Assembly: GCA_023410575.1 (NCBI GenBank)
Contig: JAEYPP010000009.1
Span: 5,611-69,610, forward strand
Source: Bacillota bacterium
GTDB lineage: Bacteria > Bacillota > Clostridia > Lachnospirales > Lachnospiraceae
Length of the DNA stretch: 64,000 bases
Reading direction: 5' to 3'
Below are positions 36,423 through 45,321 of the stretch, piece by piece (the stretch's first letter is position 1; every line of letters starts with the position of its first letter). The notes beneath the pieces were generated by a model, which worked only from the letters and a program-made list of their open reading frames with translations, had not been told where the DNA came from and made no database searches. The position numbers were made by a program, and so were the translations under genes.

Positions 36423-38027
36423 ATGTTAAAAGTACTGTTAGTTGATGACGAGCCATTTATTCTTCAAGGATTAAGTTTTATCATTGATTGGAATCAGACT
36501 GGTTATGAAATTATCGCGACAGCAAAAAACGGATTAGAGGCATTAGATTATTTAGAAAATAATGAAGTAGATTTAATTATTGCGGATATCAATATGCCTG
36601 GTATGAATGGACTCGATTTACTAAAAAAAATTCGTGAGGAACAAATCTCCACAGCCTATTTTATAATATTAACGGGATATGCAATGTTTTCATATGCACA
36701 AAAAGCAATATCTTATGAATGTACATATTATATGTTGAAACCAGTAGATAAACAAGAACTATTGCATGTTTTAGATAAAGTAAGAAAGTTAAATGATAAT
36801 AAGAAACATAATAGAGAATTAAACGAGAAAATGGAACGGGCATATCTTGAACGAAATTTAATGGCTGTTATATCTGGAAGATATGATTCTGTGAACTTAG
36901 AATATATTAAAAGATACATACGTTTTGAAGAATCAGGTTGTTATGTTGAAATAGAGATTGATTGGGGGGAAGAAGATGAAATCTCTGACTGTGAGAAACG
37001 AGGGTATCAACGAAAATTGTTTGATGTCTGCTTAGACTACTTAAAAGAAGACGCAAATCACTGCATTTTTGATGTATCAGGGCAACAAGATGTTTATGAA
37101 TTTGGATTTATTTTTTGTGATTATATGGCAAAAGATAAAGGTTTGACCATGCAGAAATATTTAAGCCAATTACTTGACTATTTGAATACGTCTGTTAATT
37201 TACGAATTATTATGCTAGTTGGCAAGATTGTAAATAATTTAACTAATATTACAAGGTCATACTCCTCGGTATGTATGTTACGTTCCCTACAAGGTTTCTA
37301 TGCAAAAAAGGATATCAATTATTACGAAGAAGACATCCAAGTTAACAATACTGGAATTATGCTTTGTAAAAGGAATATTGATTTACTTGTCAAAGCAATT
37401 GAGTTAAATGATCATGCTGAGATTATAAAGTGTTCCAATCATTTTTTTGATGAGATGAAACAGATGGATATTACAGGTAAAGCAATTAACTTAAACATAA
37501 ATTACTTATTATTTCAATTAATTCATCTAGCTACAGAACAAGATGATTGCATTAATCAAGAGGAAATTCTTCGCTTAATTAGTGAGAGTACATTTGAAGA
37601 GGGAATTCTTCGTGGTAGTAAATCACATATTTGTACATTCGCATGTGAATATAGTGATTACCTCAATCAATTACGTCAGAACGTTTCTCGTGGGATACTT
37701 GCTGAAATTGAAAGGGAAATCCAGAGTAATTATGCAGATAATCTAACACTAAAAGAATTAAGCGAAAGATATTACGTTAATAGTGCCTACCTTGGACAGT
37801 TGTTTCGAAAAAAATATGGACAATCATTTAAAGATTATTTAAATGAGTATCGTATGGGGCAGGCAGCAAGTCTACTATTACAGACCGATAAGAAAATTTA
37901 TGAAGTAGCTGAATCAGTTGGTTATCATGATGTAGATTATTTTGTAAACCGTTTTATCATGCTAAAAGGTTGTACTCCTACAAGCTTTCGAAAGCAATCA
38001 AGAATACCTACAAAAAAATATGATTGA
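36423..38027 (+). CDS. AraC-type response regulator, YesN family
   Basis: The 534-residue protein has a receiver domain at residues 1-120 with phospho-acceptor Asp55 (IIADINMPG), acidic DDEP near the N-terminus and Lys of MLKPVDKQE. A middle region of ~300 residues is poorly conserved, as usual for YesN. The C-terminal 100 residues hold two helix-turn-helix units of AraC type: LKELSERYYVNSAYLGQLFRK and IYEVAESVGYHDVDYFVNRF. GGAAGGAG precedes the ATG. A terminator follows, so it probably activates the transporter promoter in trans. Confidence 0.9.
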   Translation: MLKVLLVDDEPFILQGLSFIIDWNQTGYEIIATAKNGLEALDYLENNEVDLIIADINMPGMNGLDLLKKIREEQISTAYFIILTGYAMFSYAQKAISYECTYYMLKPVDKQELLHVLDKVRKLNDNKKHNRELNEKMERAYLERNLMAVISGRYDSVNLEYIKRYIRFEESGCYVEIEIDWGEEDEISDCEKRGYQRKLFDVCLDYLKEDANHCIFDVSGQQDVYEFGFIFCDYMAKDKGLTMQKYLSQLLDYLNTSVNLRIIMLVGKIVNNLTNITRSYSSVCMLRSLQGFYAKKDINYYEEDIQVNNTGIMLCKRNIDLLVKAIELNDHAEIIKCSNHFFDEMKQMDITGKAINLNINYLLFQLIHLATEQDDCINQEEILRLISESTFEEGILRGSKSHICTFACEYSDYLNQLRQNVSRGILAEIEREIQSNYADNLTLKELSERYYVNSAYLGQLFRKKYGQSFKDYLNEYRMGQAASLLLQTDKKIYEVAESVGYHDVDYFVNRFIMLKGCTPTSFRKQSRIPTKKYD

Positions 38028-38028
38028 T

Positions 38029-38064
38029 AAAATATCCCAGAATATGAAAGACTGGGATATTTTT
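38029..38064 (+). terminator. intrinsic terminator between regulator and transporter
   Basis: AAATATCCCAG pairs with CTGGGATATTTTT, separated by 11 bases. It overlaps the end of an extended frame of the next gene and separates regulator from transporter transcripts. Confidence 0.85.
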
Positions 38065-38190
38065 AATGGGGTGGACAAATTATATATAATAAAATCTATA
38101 ATTTACCCTGTCTTTGTATATAATTTATCGGCTTGTTTCATTTGTAAAGAAATATATAATAAAGATATAATAAAAAAGGGAGGATTTTTT

Positions 38191-39921
38191 ATGAAAAAGA
38201 AACAATTACTTAGTGCAGCACTAGTTGCCACTATGGTAGTAACTGCTTTTGCTGGATGCGGTAAAGACAGTGATGAAGGTAGTAAAGATACTGCTAACCC
38301 TGTTGCTACTGAAGCACCAGACTCAGGTGACGGTGCTGATACCGAAACTCCAAAGGAAATTAAGGAGTTTACTGCATTCTTCGCTGTACCACCAACTGTA
38401 GAAGTTGATGATAACAACGATATTAAAAACTTAATTGCAGAGAAAACAGGTGTTAAGGTTAAAGAAACATGGTTAGTTGGACAGAACGATAAAGAAGCTA
38501 TCGGTACTATGATTGCTAGTGATGAGTATGATGACTTTATCGAAGGTGCTGCTGGGCAGCCAATGTTATATGAAGCTGGTGCACTTATTCCTTTGGATGA
38601 TTTAATTGAAAAAAATCCTAATGTTAAGTCTCTTTTCTCAGATGCTGATTGGGATGCTTTAAGACAAGATGATGGTCATATTTATTGGATTCCTCAGTTC
38701 GGTTCCATTCAAGGAGAAGAAAAAGTATCTAATCATAATGATGAAGCTTTATGGGTTCAGGCCAGAGTGTTAAAATGGGCAGGATATCCAAAGATTGAAA
38801 CTTTAGATGAATACTTTGATTTACTTGAAAAATATATGGCAGAAGACATTCGTATTAACAATATTGAGAACATTGGTTTCACAATGCTTTGTACGAAGGA
38901 CAGAAACTTCTCACTTGAGAATCCTCCATGTTTCTTAGCAGGATATCCAAATGATGGTTGTGCATTAGTTGATCCTGTAACACAGAAAGTTACAGATTAC
39001 AATACTAATGACTTTGCAAATCGTTATTTCAAGAAGATTAATGAAGAATTCAAAAAAGGAATTATCGATAAAGAATGTTTTACACAGACATTTGATGAGT
39101 ATATTGCTAAGTTATCAAGTGGTAATGTTTTAGGTCTTGTTGATCAATGGTGGAGTTTCTCTTACTCTGTTGATCCTGTTTTAAAAACAACTGGTTTAGA
39201 TGCACAAGGATGTAACTACATACCATTACCAATCGTAATGGATAAGGGAATCGAACCTCAATGGCATACAGTAGGTTCACCTCTTAACGTATCCAGTGGT
39301 CTTGCTATTTCTAAGGATTGTGAAGATCCTGAAGCAGCAATGAAATTCGTTAATGATCTTCTTGATCAAGAAATTCATGACCTTCGTTATTGGGGAATTA
39401 AAGATGTTGACTACTCTGTAGATGAAAATGGTAACTTCTACAGAACAGAAGAGCAACGTGTAAAAGCAGCTGATACTGTTAATAGAACAGCTCATCTTTG
39501 TCCATATTCCTATTTCCCACAGTGGCAAGGTACATCTACTGATGGCATCAACGCTACAAAACCTGAGAATCAGCCAGGTGAGTTCTTCGACGCTTTAAAT
39601 CCAGTAGTTCAGGAATGTCTCCAAGCTTATGGTGCTCAGACATATGTAGATTTAATGGGTATTACAGAAAAACCAGGTCCATGGTATCCAATGTGGACAT
39701 TCTCTAACTCTTTCACAACTGATACACCAGGTGGAACAGCTTGGTTAAGAATGAAAGAAGTAAGACTTGAGTGGTTACCAAAGGTTATCATGGCTGACGA
39801 CTTTGATTCAGAGTGGGCTGCTTATATGGAAGCTTATGCGGCAACAAATCCTCAGAGCTTCATAGATGAAATTCAGGCTGAAGTTAATAGAAGAGTTGAA
39901 AACGCAGCAAGATTTGAATAA
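38191..39921 (+). CDS. extracellular solute-binding lipoprotein of a carbohydrate ABC transporter
   Basis: The protein has 576 residues from ATG 38191, which follows AAGGGAGGA; the frame itself opens at 38020 inside the previous gene. A lipoprotein signal ends at AFAGC (Cys near residue 24), then a Ser/Gly/Asp/Thr-rich tether runs to about residue 55. The body resembles the large LplA/YtcQ-type binding proteins of family 1 sugar transporters (IAEKTGVKVKETW, ALIPLDDLIEKNP, GNVLGLVDQWWSFSY). It should capture oligosaccharides at the cell surface. Two permeases follow; given the GH43 and GH39 genes, xylo- or arabinoxylo-oligosaccharides are likely. Confidence 0.88.
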   Translation: MKKKQLLSAALVATMVVTAFAGCGKDSDEGSKDTANPVATEAPDSGDGADTETPKEIKEFTAFFAVPPTVEVDDNNDIKNLIAEKTGVKVKETWLVGQNDKEAIGTMIASDEYDDFIEGAAGQPMLYEAGALIPLDDLIEKNPNVKSLFSDADWDALRQDDGHIYWIPQFGSIQGEEKVSNHNDEALWVQARVLKWAGYPKIETLDEYFDLLEKYMAEDIRINNIENIGFTMLCTKDRNFSLENPPCFLAGYPNDGCALVDPVTQKVTDYNTNDFANRYFKKINEEFKKGIIDKECFTQTFDEYIAKLSSGNVLGLVDQWWSFSYSVDPVLKTTGLDAQGCNYIPLPIVMDKGIEPQWHTVGSPLNVSSGLAISKDCEDPEAAMKFVNDLLDQEIHDLRYWGIKDVDYSVDENGNFYRTEEQRVKAADTVNRTAHLCPYSYFPQWQGTSTDGINATKPENQPGEFFDALNPVVQECLQAYGAQTYVDLMGITEKPGPWYPMWTFSNSFTTDTPGGTAWLRMKEVRLEWLPKVIMADDFDSEWAAYMEAYAATNPQSFIDEIQAEVNRRVENAARFE

Positions 39922-39993
39922 TAATTGAAATAATAAATGGGCAGATGTGTGTTTTACCATCTGCCTGTTTAAAAATATAGGAGTGAACAAGTT

Positions 39994-40941
39994 ATGTCTT
40001 TAGGAAAGAAAAAAAAGGATAAGGGACAGAAAGTAGTTATAAGCTGGAAGGAAATAAAAAGACAAAAGGTTCTTCTACTCTGGTCTGCAATTATTTTTGT
40101 TTACGGAATCGTATTTTATTATGTACCTCTTGCTGGTTGGATTATGGCTTTTCAGAAGTATAAACCAAGATTAGGTATCCTTAAATCAACATTCATAGGC
40201 CTGGATCAATTTAAATCATTATTTGAAGACCCAACATTCGTTCGTACCATTCGTAATACATTAGCGATGGGAGTTATCAATCTAGTTGCTTCCTTTATAA
40301 CTGCAATTGTTTTTGCTATTTTATTAAATGAAGTAAAAGCTAGACGATCAAAAAAAATTATTCAAACAATATCATATTTACCTCATTTCCTCTCATGGAT
40401 TATCGTTACCTCTATTGTCCATGATGCACTATCAAACTCTGGTATTGTCAATCAGTTATTATTAAGCTGGGGTGTTATTGATACATCTATAAACTTTTTT
40501 GCTCATCCACAGTTTTTCTGGCCAATTGTTGCGTTTTCGAATGTATGGAAAGAGACAGGTTGGAATGCTATTATCTACTTAGCTGCCATAACAGCGATTG
40601 ATCCTAATTTATATGAGGCTGCTGCTATTGATGGTGCTGGTCGATGGGGAAAGATTAAAAACATAACTCTACCAGGGATAAGACCTACGATTATTGTACT
40701 TTTATTAATGAATGTAGGTAATGTTTTAAATGCAGGTTTTGAAATTCAGTACTTATTAGGTAACGGAATTGTTCAACGTGTTTCTCAAACGATTGACATT
40801 TACGTATTAGATTGGGGCGTTTCTCAAGGTAACTACTCACTCGGTACTGCAGCAGGTATGTTTAGAAGTTTAGTTAGTATAACACTAGTTGTTATAGCTA
40901 ATCAAATTGCAAAACGTACTGGCGATGAACGTCTATTCTAG
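39994..40941 (+). CDS. ABC transporter permease, LplB-type
   Basis: An inner membrane permease of 315 residues with six predicted helices. The EAA loop, YEAAAIDGAGRWGKIKNITLPGI near residue 207, docks the ATPase. LplB/UgpA-type permeases pair with a YtcP-type partner, here the next gene 12 bp away. The basic N-terminus (KKKKDKGQK) precedes the first helix. AGGAG is upstream. No ATP-binding gene is nearby, so the system probably shares an MsmK-like ATPase encoded elsewhere. Confidence 0.9.
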   Translation: MSLGKKKKDKGQKVVISWKEIKRQKVLLLWSAIIFVYGIVFYYVPLAGWIMAFQKYKPRLGILKSTFIGLDQFKSLFEDPTFVRTIRNTLAMGVINLVASFITAIVFAILLNEVKARRSKKIIQTISYLPHFLSWIIVTSIVHDALSNSGIVNQLLLSWGVIDTSINFFAHPQFFWPIVAFSNVWKETGWNAIIYLAAITAIDPNLYEAAAIDGAGRWGKIKNITLPGIRPTIIVLLLMNVGNVLNAGFEIQYLLGNGIVQRVSQTIDIYVLDWGVSQGNYSLGTAAGMFRSLVSITLVVIANQIAKRTGDERLF

Positions 40942-40953
40942 GAGGACTGAAAC

Positions 40954-41850
40954 ATGAAAATCAAAAAAAAGAAAAAACTATCGACTGCAGATAAGATATT
41001 TTACATCTGTTTAGCGATTTTTATGATAATATTTGTAATAATAACGTTATATCCAGTATTAAATACATTAGCACTATCATTTAATAATGGTACTGATGCA
41101 TTACGAGGAGATATTTATTTATGGCCTCGTAAGTGGACCTTAAAGAACTTCATCACGGTTCTTCAAAGAAAAACGCTTATTACAGCAACATATGTAACAA
41201 TTGCAAGAACTCTTATTGGTACTGCATTAGCTTTATTTGCCAATGCAATATTAGCATTCATTATTAGTAGAAAGAGATTCTTATTTAAAAAACAACTATC
41301 CTTGTTTTGGGTTGTCACAATGTATGTGAATGGTGGATTAATCCCAACTTTCATATTATATAAAGAGTTAGGACTTACCGGTAATTTTTCTGTTTATGTT
41401 ATACCAGGTATGGTTAGTGCATTTAATATGTTAGTAATTCGTACATTCATGAATGGTATTCCAGATAGTCTTGAAGAATCTGCTCAGTTAGATGGTGCAG
41501 GATACACAACTGTTTTTACAAAAATCATATCCCCATTATGTAAACCTGTTTATGCAACAGTTGCATTATTCGTTGCGGTTTATCAATGGAATTCATGGTT
41601 CGATGCAATGCTCTATAACAGAACAAATACAGGTTTGACAACCTTACAATATGAGTTAATGAAATTGTTAGCTGCTGTTACAAATCAGGGTAGTACTTTG
41701 GAAAGTATGAAACAATCAGCTGGTTCTGTTACTCCTATTACAGTTCGAGCGGCTGCTACCATAATTACAATGGCTCCAATCATCTGTATTTACCCATTCT
41801 TACAAAGATATTTCGTAACAGGATTAACACTTGGTGGTGTTAAAGAATAA
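40954..41850 (+). CDS. ABC transporter permease, YtcP/LplC-type
   Basis: The second membrane subunit, 298 residues with six helices. Its EAA loop reads LEESAQLDGAGYTTVFTKIISPL near residue 172. The gene starts 12 bp after the previous stop with AGGAGG, so expression is coupled. Together with the lipoprotein and LplB-type permease it forms the import channel for oligosaccharides. A terminator follows before the glycosidase genes. Confidence 0.9.
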   Translation: MKIKKKKKLSTADKIFYICLAIFMIIFVIITLYPVLNTLALSFNNGTDALRGDIYLWPRKWTLKNFITVLQRKTLITATYVTIARTLIGTALALFANAILAFIISRKRFLFKKQLSLFWVVTMYVNGGLIPTFILYKELGLTGNFSVYVIPGMVSAFNMLVIRTFMNGIPDSLEESAQLDGAGYTTVFTKIISPLCKPVYATVALFVAVYQWNSWFDAMLYNRTNTGLTTLQYELMKLLAAVTNQGSTLESMKQSAGSVTPITVRAAATIITMAPIICIYPFLQRYFVTGLTLGGVKE

Positions 41851-41917
41851 CTCATAGCAATTAAAATGATAGCTTATTATGATACATATCAAAGAACTTA
41901 AAATAAGTTTAAAAACT

Positions 41918-41958
41918 GGGAACCGAGATTAAAATACTATATTTCGGTTCCCTCTTTT
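41918..41958 (+). terminator. intrinsic terminator between transporter and glycosidase genes
   Basis: GGGAACCGA pairs with TCGGTTCCC, followed by TCTTTTAT. Its place inside an otherwise continuous locus suggests partial read-through, so the transporter would be made in excess over the enzymes. Confidence 0.75.
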
Positions 41959-41982
41959 ATGTTAACCTAGAAAGGATGAAAA

Positions 41983-43380
41983 ATGAAAAATCAGGCTTAT
42001 AATCCATATCTTCCATCATGGGAATATGTCCCTGATGGAGAACCTCATATATTTGGAGATCGTGTTTATGTTTATGGATCTCATGATATGTATAACGGAC
42101 ATGTATTTTGTTTAGGAGATTACGTTTGTTGGTCCGCTCCTGTCGATGATTTGTCCGATTGGAAATATGAAGGTGTTATTTATGAAAAAGTGCAGGACCC
42201 AGAAAATCCTTTGGGTAAAATGTGTCTATATGCTCCTGACGTAACCAAGGGCCCGGATGGACGTTATTATCTTTATTATGTATTAGATAAAATCTCTGTT
42301 GTTTCAGTAGCAGTTTGTGATACTCCTGCGGGTAAGTATCAATTTTACGGTTATGTTCATGATTCACAAGGTGTTCGACTTGGAGAACGTTCTTTTGATG
42401 AACCTCAATTTGATCCTGCGGTACTTACAATAGATGATAAGACATATCTATATACAGGATTTGCATTCGCGACAGATACTTCACGACATGGTGCTATGGC
42501 GACTGTTTTAGGCTACGATATGTTAACAATACTTGAAGATCCTGTTTTTGTTCTCCCTAGTGGTTCTTATAGTGCTGGCACTGGATTCGAAGGACATGAG
42601 TTTTTTGAAGCACCTTCCATACGCAAAAAGGATGATACTTTTTATCTAATTTATTCTTCCATTGCAATGCATGAATTATGTTATGCGATAAGTAAAAATC
42701 CAGTAAGTGGGTTTTTATATGGTGGGGTGATAGTAAGTAACAGTGATATAGGTATTTCTTTCGACAAACCTGAGAATAAACCAGTTGCTTATGGTGCAAA
42801 TAACCATGGAGGAATCATTGAAATAAAAAATCAGTGGTATATCTTTTATCATAGACATACAAATGGAACATGGTATAGTAGACAGGGCTGTGCTGAAAAA
42901 ATAGATATTTTGCCAGATGGTGCTATTCCACAAGTTGAGATCACATCATGTGGACTTAATGATGGACCACTGGCTGGAAAAGGTGAATATCCAACTTACA
43001 TTGCATGTAATTTATTTACCTCCATTGATCACATCTATGTAGGCGAGAAGGATTGTCCAATGATTATTCAAGATGGCAGAGATGGAGATAAAGATCCTGC
43101 ATACGTATCAAACATAAAAGATACTGCAACCATTGGATTTAAGTATTTTGATTTTTACGATGTGAAAAAGATAGGAATCAAAGTTCGAGGATATGCGAGT
43201 GGCGCTTTTGAAGTAAGAACTTCGTTAAATGGACCAGTACTTGCAAAAATTCCAGTTGGCTACACGAATATATGGGAGGAATATATAGAAGATATATCCT
43301 TACCAGATGGCAAGCAAGCAATTTATCTTACCTATTGTGGAGAAGGTACTGCTGATTTACTGTCGATATCTTTTGAATAG
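41983..43380 (+). CDS. GH43 family glycosidase (beta-xylosidase/arabinofuranosidase) with C-terminal CBM6-like domain
   Basis: The first ~330 residues form a five-bladed GH43 domain; the three catalytic acids are visible as Asp in YVPDGEPH near residue 13, Asp in YAPDVTKG near 85 and Glu in FFEAPS near 209. The last ~130 residues form a CBM6-like beta domain (YFDFYDVKKIGIKVRGYASG). There is no signal peptide, so it acts in the cytosol on imported oligosaccharides. AAAGGATG precedes the ATG. The GH39 gene follows 20 bp later, and the two enzymes probably complete xylan side-chain and backbone cleavage. Confidence 0.88.
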   Translation: MKNQAYNPYLPSWEYVPDGEPHIFGDRVYVYGSHDMYNGHVFCLGDYVCWSAPVDDLSDWKYEGVIYEKVQDPENPLGKMCLYAPDVTKGPDGRYYLYYVLDKISVVSVAVCDTPAGKYQFYGYVHDSQGVRLGERSFDEPQFDPAVLTIDDKTYLYTGFAFATDTSRHGAMATVLGYDMLTILEDPVFVLPSGSYSAGTGFEGHEFFEAPSIRKKDDTFYLIYSSIAMHELCYAISKNPVSGFLYGGVIVSNSDIGISFDKPENKPVAYGANNHGGIIEIKNQWYIFYHRHTNGTWYSRQGCAEKIDILPDGAIPQVEITSCGLNDGPLAGKGEYPTYIACNLFTSIDHIYVGEKDCPMIIQDGRDGDKDPAYVSNIKDTATIGFKYFDFYDVKKIGIKVRGYASGAFEVRTSLNGPVLAKIPVGYTNIWEEYIEDISLPDGKQAIYLTYCGEGTADLLSISFE

Positions 43381-43400
43381 AAAAACTAGAGGTGGGAGTA

Positions 43401-44939
43401 ATGAAGAATAAAGAGATTATAATTGACAAGCATAAAACTTATATGTTTCGTAACCATGTCGATGAATGTATTGGTACTGGTCGCATGGATCTAGCATTAG
43501 GTCAAGAGTATCAAAAACAATTAGCACTAGTACAAGAAGAGATTGGGTTTTCATATATTCGAGGACATGGATTGTTTAGTGATGGAATGGCAATCTATCA
43601 TGAATATACCGATGAAAATGGGGAAAGTAAAGTCGAATATAACTTTACTTATTTAGATCAAGTTATGGATAGTTATCAAAAACTTGGATTAAAACCATTC
43701 TTAGAATTAGGATTTATGCCCAAAAAACTGGCTTCCGGAACTCAGACAGTTTTTTATTGGCATGGTAATGTCACACCACCGAAAGATTATCAACGCTGGT
43801 GTGATTTGGTAAGGGCAACCCTATGTCATCTAATGGAACGATATGGTAAAGAAGAAGTTGTGACCTGGCCGATTGAAGTTTGGAATGAGCCGAATCTTAC
43901 TGTATTTTGGGAAAATGCAGATAAAGGGGAATACTTTAAATTATTTGAGGCTACATTTTGTTGCATTAAAGAACTAGATCGTCAGTTTAAAGTTGGCGGA
44001 CCAGCTGTTTGTGGTGGAACCGATGAGATATGGATTCAAGCGTTTATGGAATTTTGCCATGAAAAACAGCTAGAGATTGATTTTGTGACTAGACATCACT
44101 ATACAACAGAAGTACCAGAGCATAAAGGTCATTATGGTTATGTAAAACTAAGTGATCCTGAAGATGGTTTTATTAATTTGCAGACAACACGTACCATAAT
44201 TGATAATTTTCCTGAGTATCGTGGATTAGACATTCATATCACGGAGTTTAATACTTCCTATATTCCGAATTGTCCATTGCATGATACGAATAAGAATGCA
44301 GCTTATATTGCAAATCAACTGTCTCGCTTAGGGGATTGCAATGCGTCCTATTCCTATTGGACCTTTGGTGATGTATTTGAAGAAATGGGGGTACCATTTA
44401 CACCTTTTCATGGTGGTTTTGGGTTGGTTGCTAATGGATGTATACCAAAACCAACTTTTTGGACCTTTGCTTTCTATAAACAGCTAAAAGGAGAATGTAT
44501 CTATAAGTCTGAGGAATCTGTTGTTGTAAAAAAGGAAGATGGAACTGTTTGTGGTGTTATCTGGAACTTACCAATGGATCAAGAAAAGAATCAGCATAAA
44601 GATTCTGATGAGTTAAAACTTCATTACAAACTTTTAGTTGAGGATAATAACTCTATCTACTGTTTGTTGACCAAAACAGTGGATACCGTTGTCTGTAATC
44701 CTCTAAAGTTATGGCATGACTTTGGAGAGCCTTCAAGTCTATCAAAAAAACAGTTATCCCTATTGCAACAGGCTGCAAGACCATTGATTGAATCAAAGAC
44801 TTTAGAAAGTAGTTGTAATCAAGTTGAATTTGATCTTAATCTTCGCGAGAACGGGGTGCTATACTTTGAATTATCCAAGGTCAATTTTAGTGGAGATCGT
44901 GGTTATGTATATGATCAACTTGGACAGCTTCTATCTTAA
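43401..44939 (+). CDS. GH39 family beta-xylosidase
   Basis: A 512-residue retaining glycosidase with the GH39 barrel. The acid/base Glu is in VWNEPNLTVFW near residue 160 and the nucleophile Glu in ITEFNTSY near 277. Length agrees with known bacterial beta-xylosidases of about 500 residues. It lacks a signal peptide, so it should cleave xylo-oligosaccharides inside the cell. The frame opens at GTG 43392, but ATG 43401 has AGAGGTGG at a good distance. Confidence 0.9.
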   Translation: MKNKEIIIDKHKTYMFRNHVDECIGTGRMDLALGQEYQKQLALVQEEIGFSYIRGHGLFSDGMAIYHEYTDENGESKVEYNFTYLDQVMDSYQKLGLKPFLELGFMPKKLASGTQTVFYWHGNVTPPKDYQRWCDLVRATLCHLMERYGKEEVVTWPIEVWNEPNLTVFWENADKGEYFKLFEATFCCIKELDRQFKVGGPAVCGGTDEIWIQAFMEFCHEKQLEIDFVTRHHYTTEVPEHKGHYGYVKLSDPEDGFINLQTTRTIIDNFPEYRGLDIHITEFNTSYIPNCPLHDTNKNAAYIANQLSRLGDCNASYSYWTFGDVFEEMGVPFTPFHGGFGLVANGCIPKPTFWTFAFYKQLKGECIYKSEESVVVKKEDGTVCGVIWNLPMDQEKNQHKDSDELKLHYKLLVEDNNSIYCLLTKTVDTVVCNPLKLWHDFGEPSSLSKKQLSLLQQAARPLIESKTLESSCNQVEFDLNLRENGVLYFELSKVNFSGDRGYVYDQLGQLLS

Positions 44940-45053
44940 TACTAACATTACTTTGTTTTTTACTAATAGTGTACAAAGATAGAGAGATTTAAAAGTACCT
45001 TAACCTTTTGAATTCAAATAATTAATAATACATGTATTACACATATAATTTAA

Positions 45054-45097
45054 GCCTCCTAGTGGTCTGTTTGTCAACTGTACTAGGAGGCCTTTTA
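45054..45097 (+). terminator. intrinsic terminator after GH39
   Basis: GCCTCCTAGT pairs perfectly with ACTAGGAGGC across an 18-base loop, followed by CTTTTAT. It ends the xylan locus. The remaining part of the 381-bp gap holds only the promoter listed next. Confidence 0.88.
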
Positions 45098-45153
45098 TAT
45101 GATTGAACTCTTTTTTTCTATAATTATTCTTGTTCTATCTTTCATTATTGGTA

Positions 45154-45182
45154 TTGAATCCTTGTAAAATTTTCGGTATAAT
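45154..45182 (+). promoter_or_regulatory. sigma-A-type promoter
   Basis: TTGAAT (45154-45159) and TATAAT (45177-45182) with a 17-bp spacer. It lies about 140 bp before the zinc-ribbon protein gene, giving a long untranslated leader. Confidence 0.65.
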
Positions 45183-45321
45183 TTAAGTGACGTATTGTCT
45201 ATTAATTACATACGATACAAACAAAACCATAATAGACACTGAGAATCCTTAATAATAAAAATAAGAGCATATATAGTAAATTGATTTTATCTATATTTCG
45301 CTGCTCGGAAAGAAGGAAATT

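Noticed and set aside
38020..38190. 57-codon N-terminal extension of the sugar-binding lipoprotein
   Set aside because: It overlaps the regulator's stop and a terminator hairpin; the lipoprotein signal and ribosome site fit ATG 38191.
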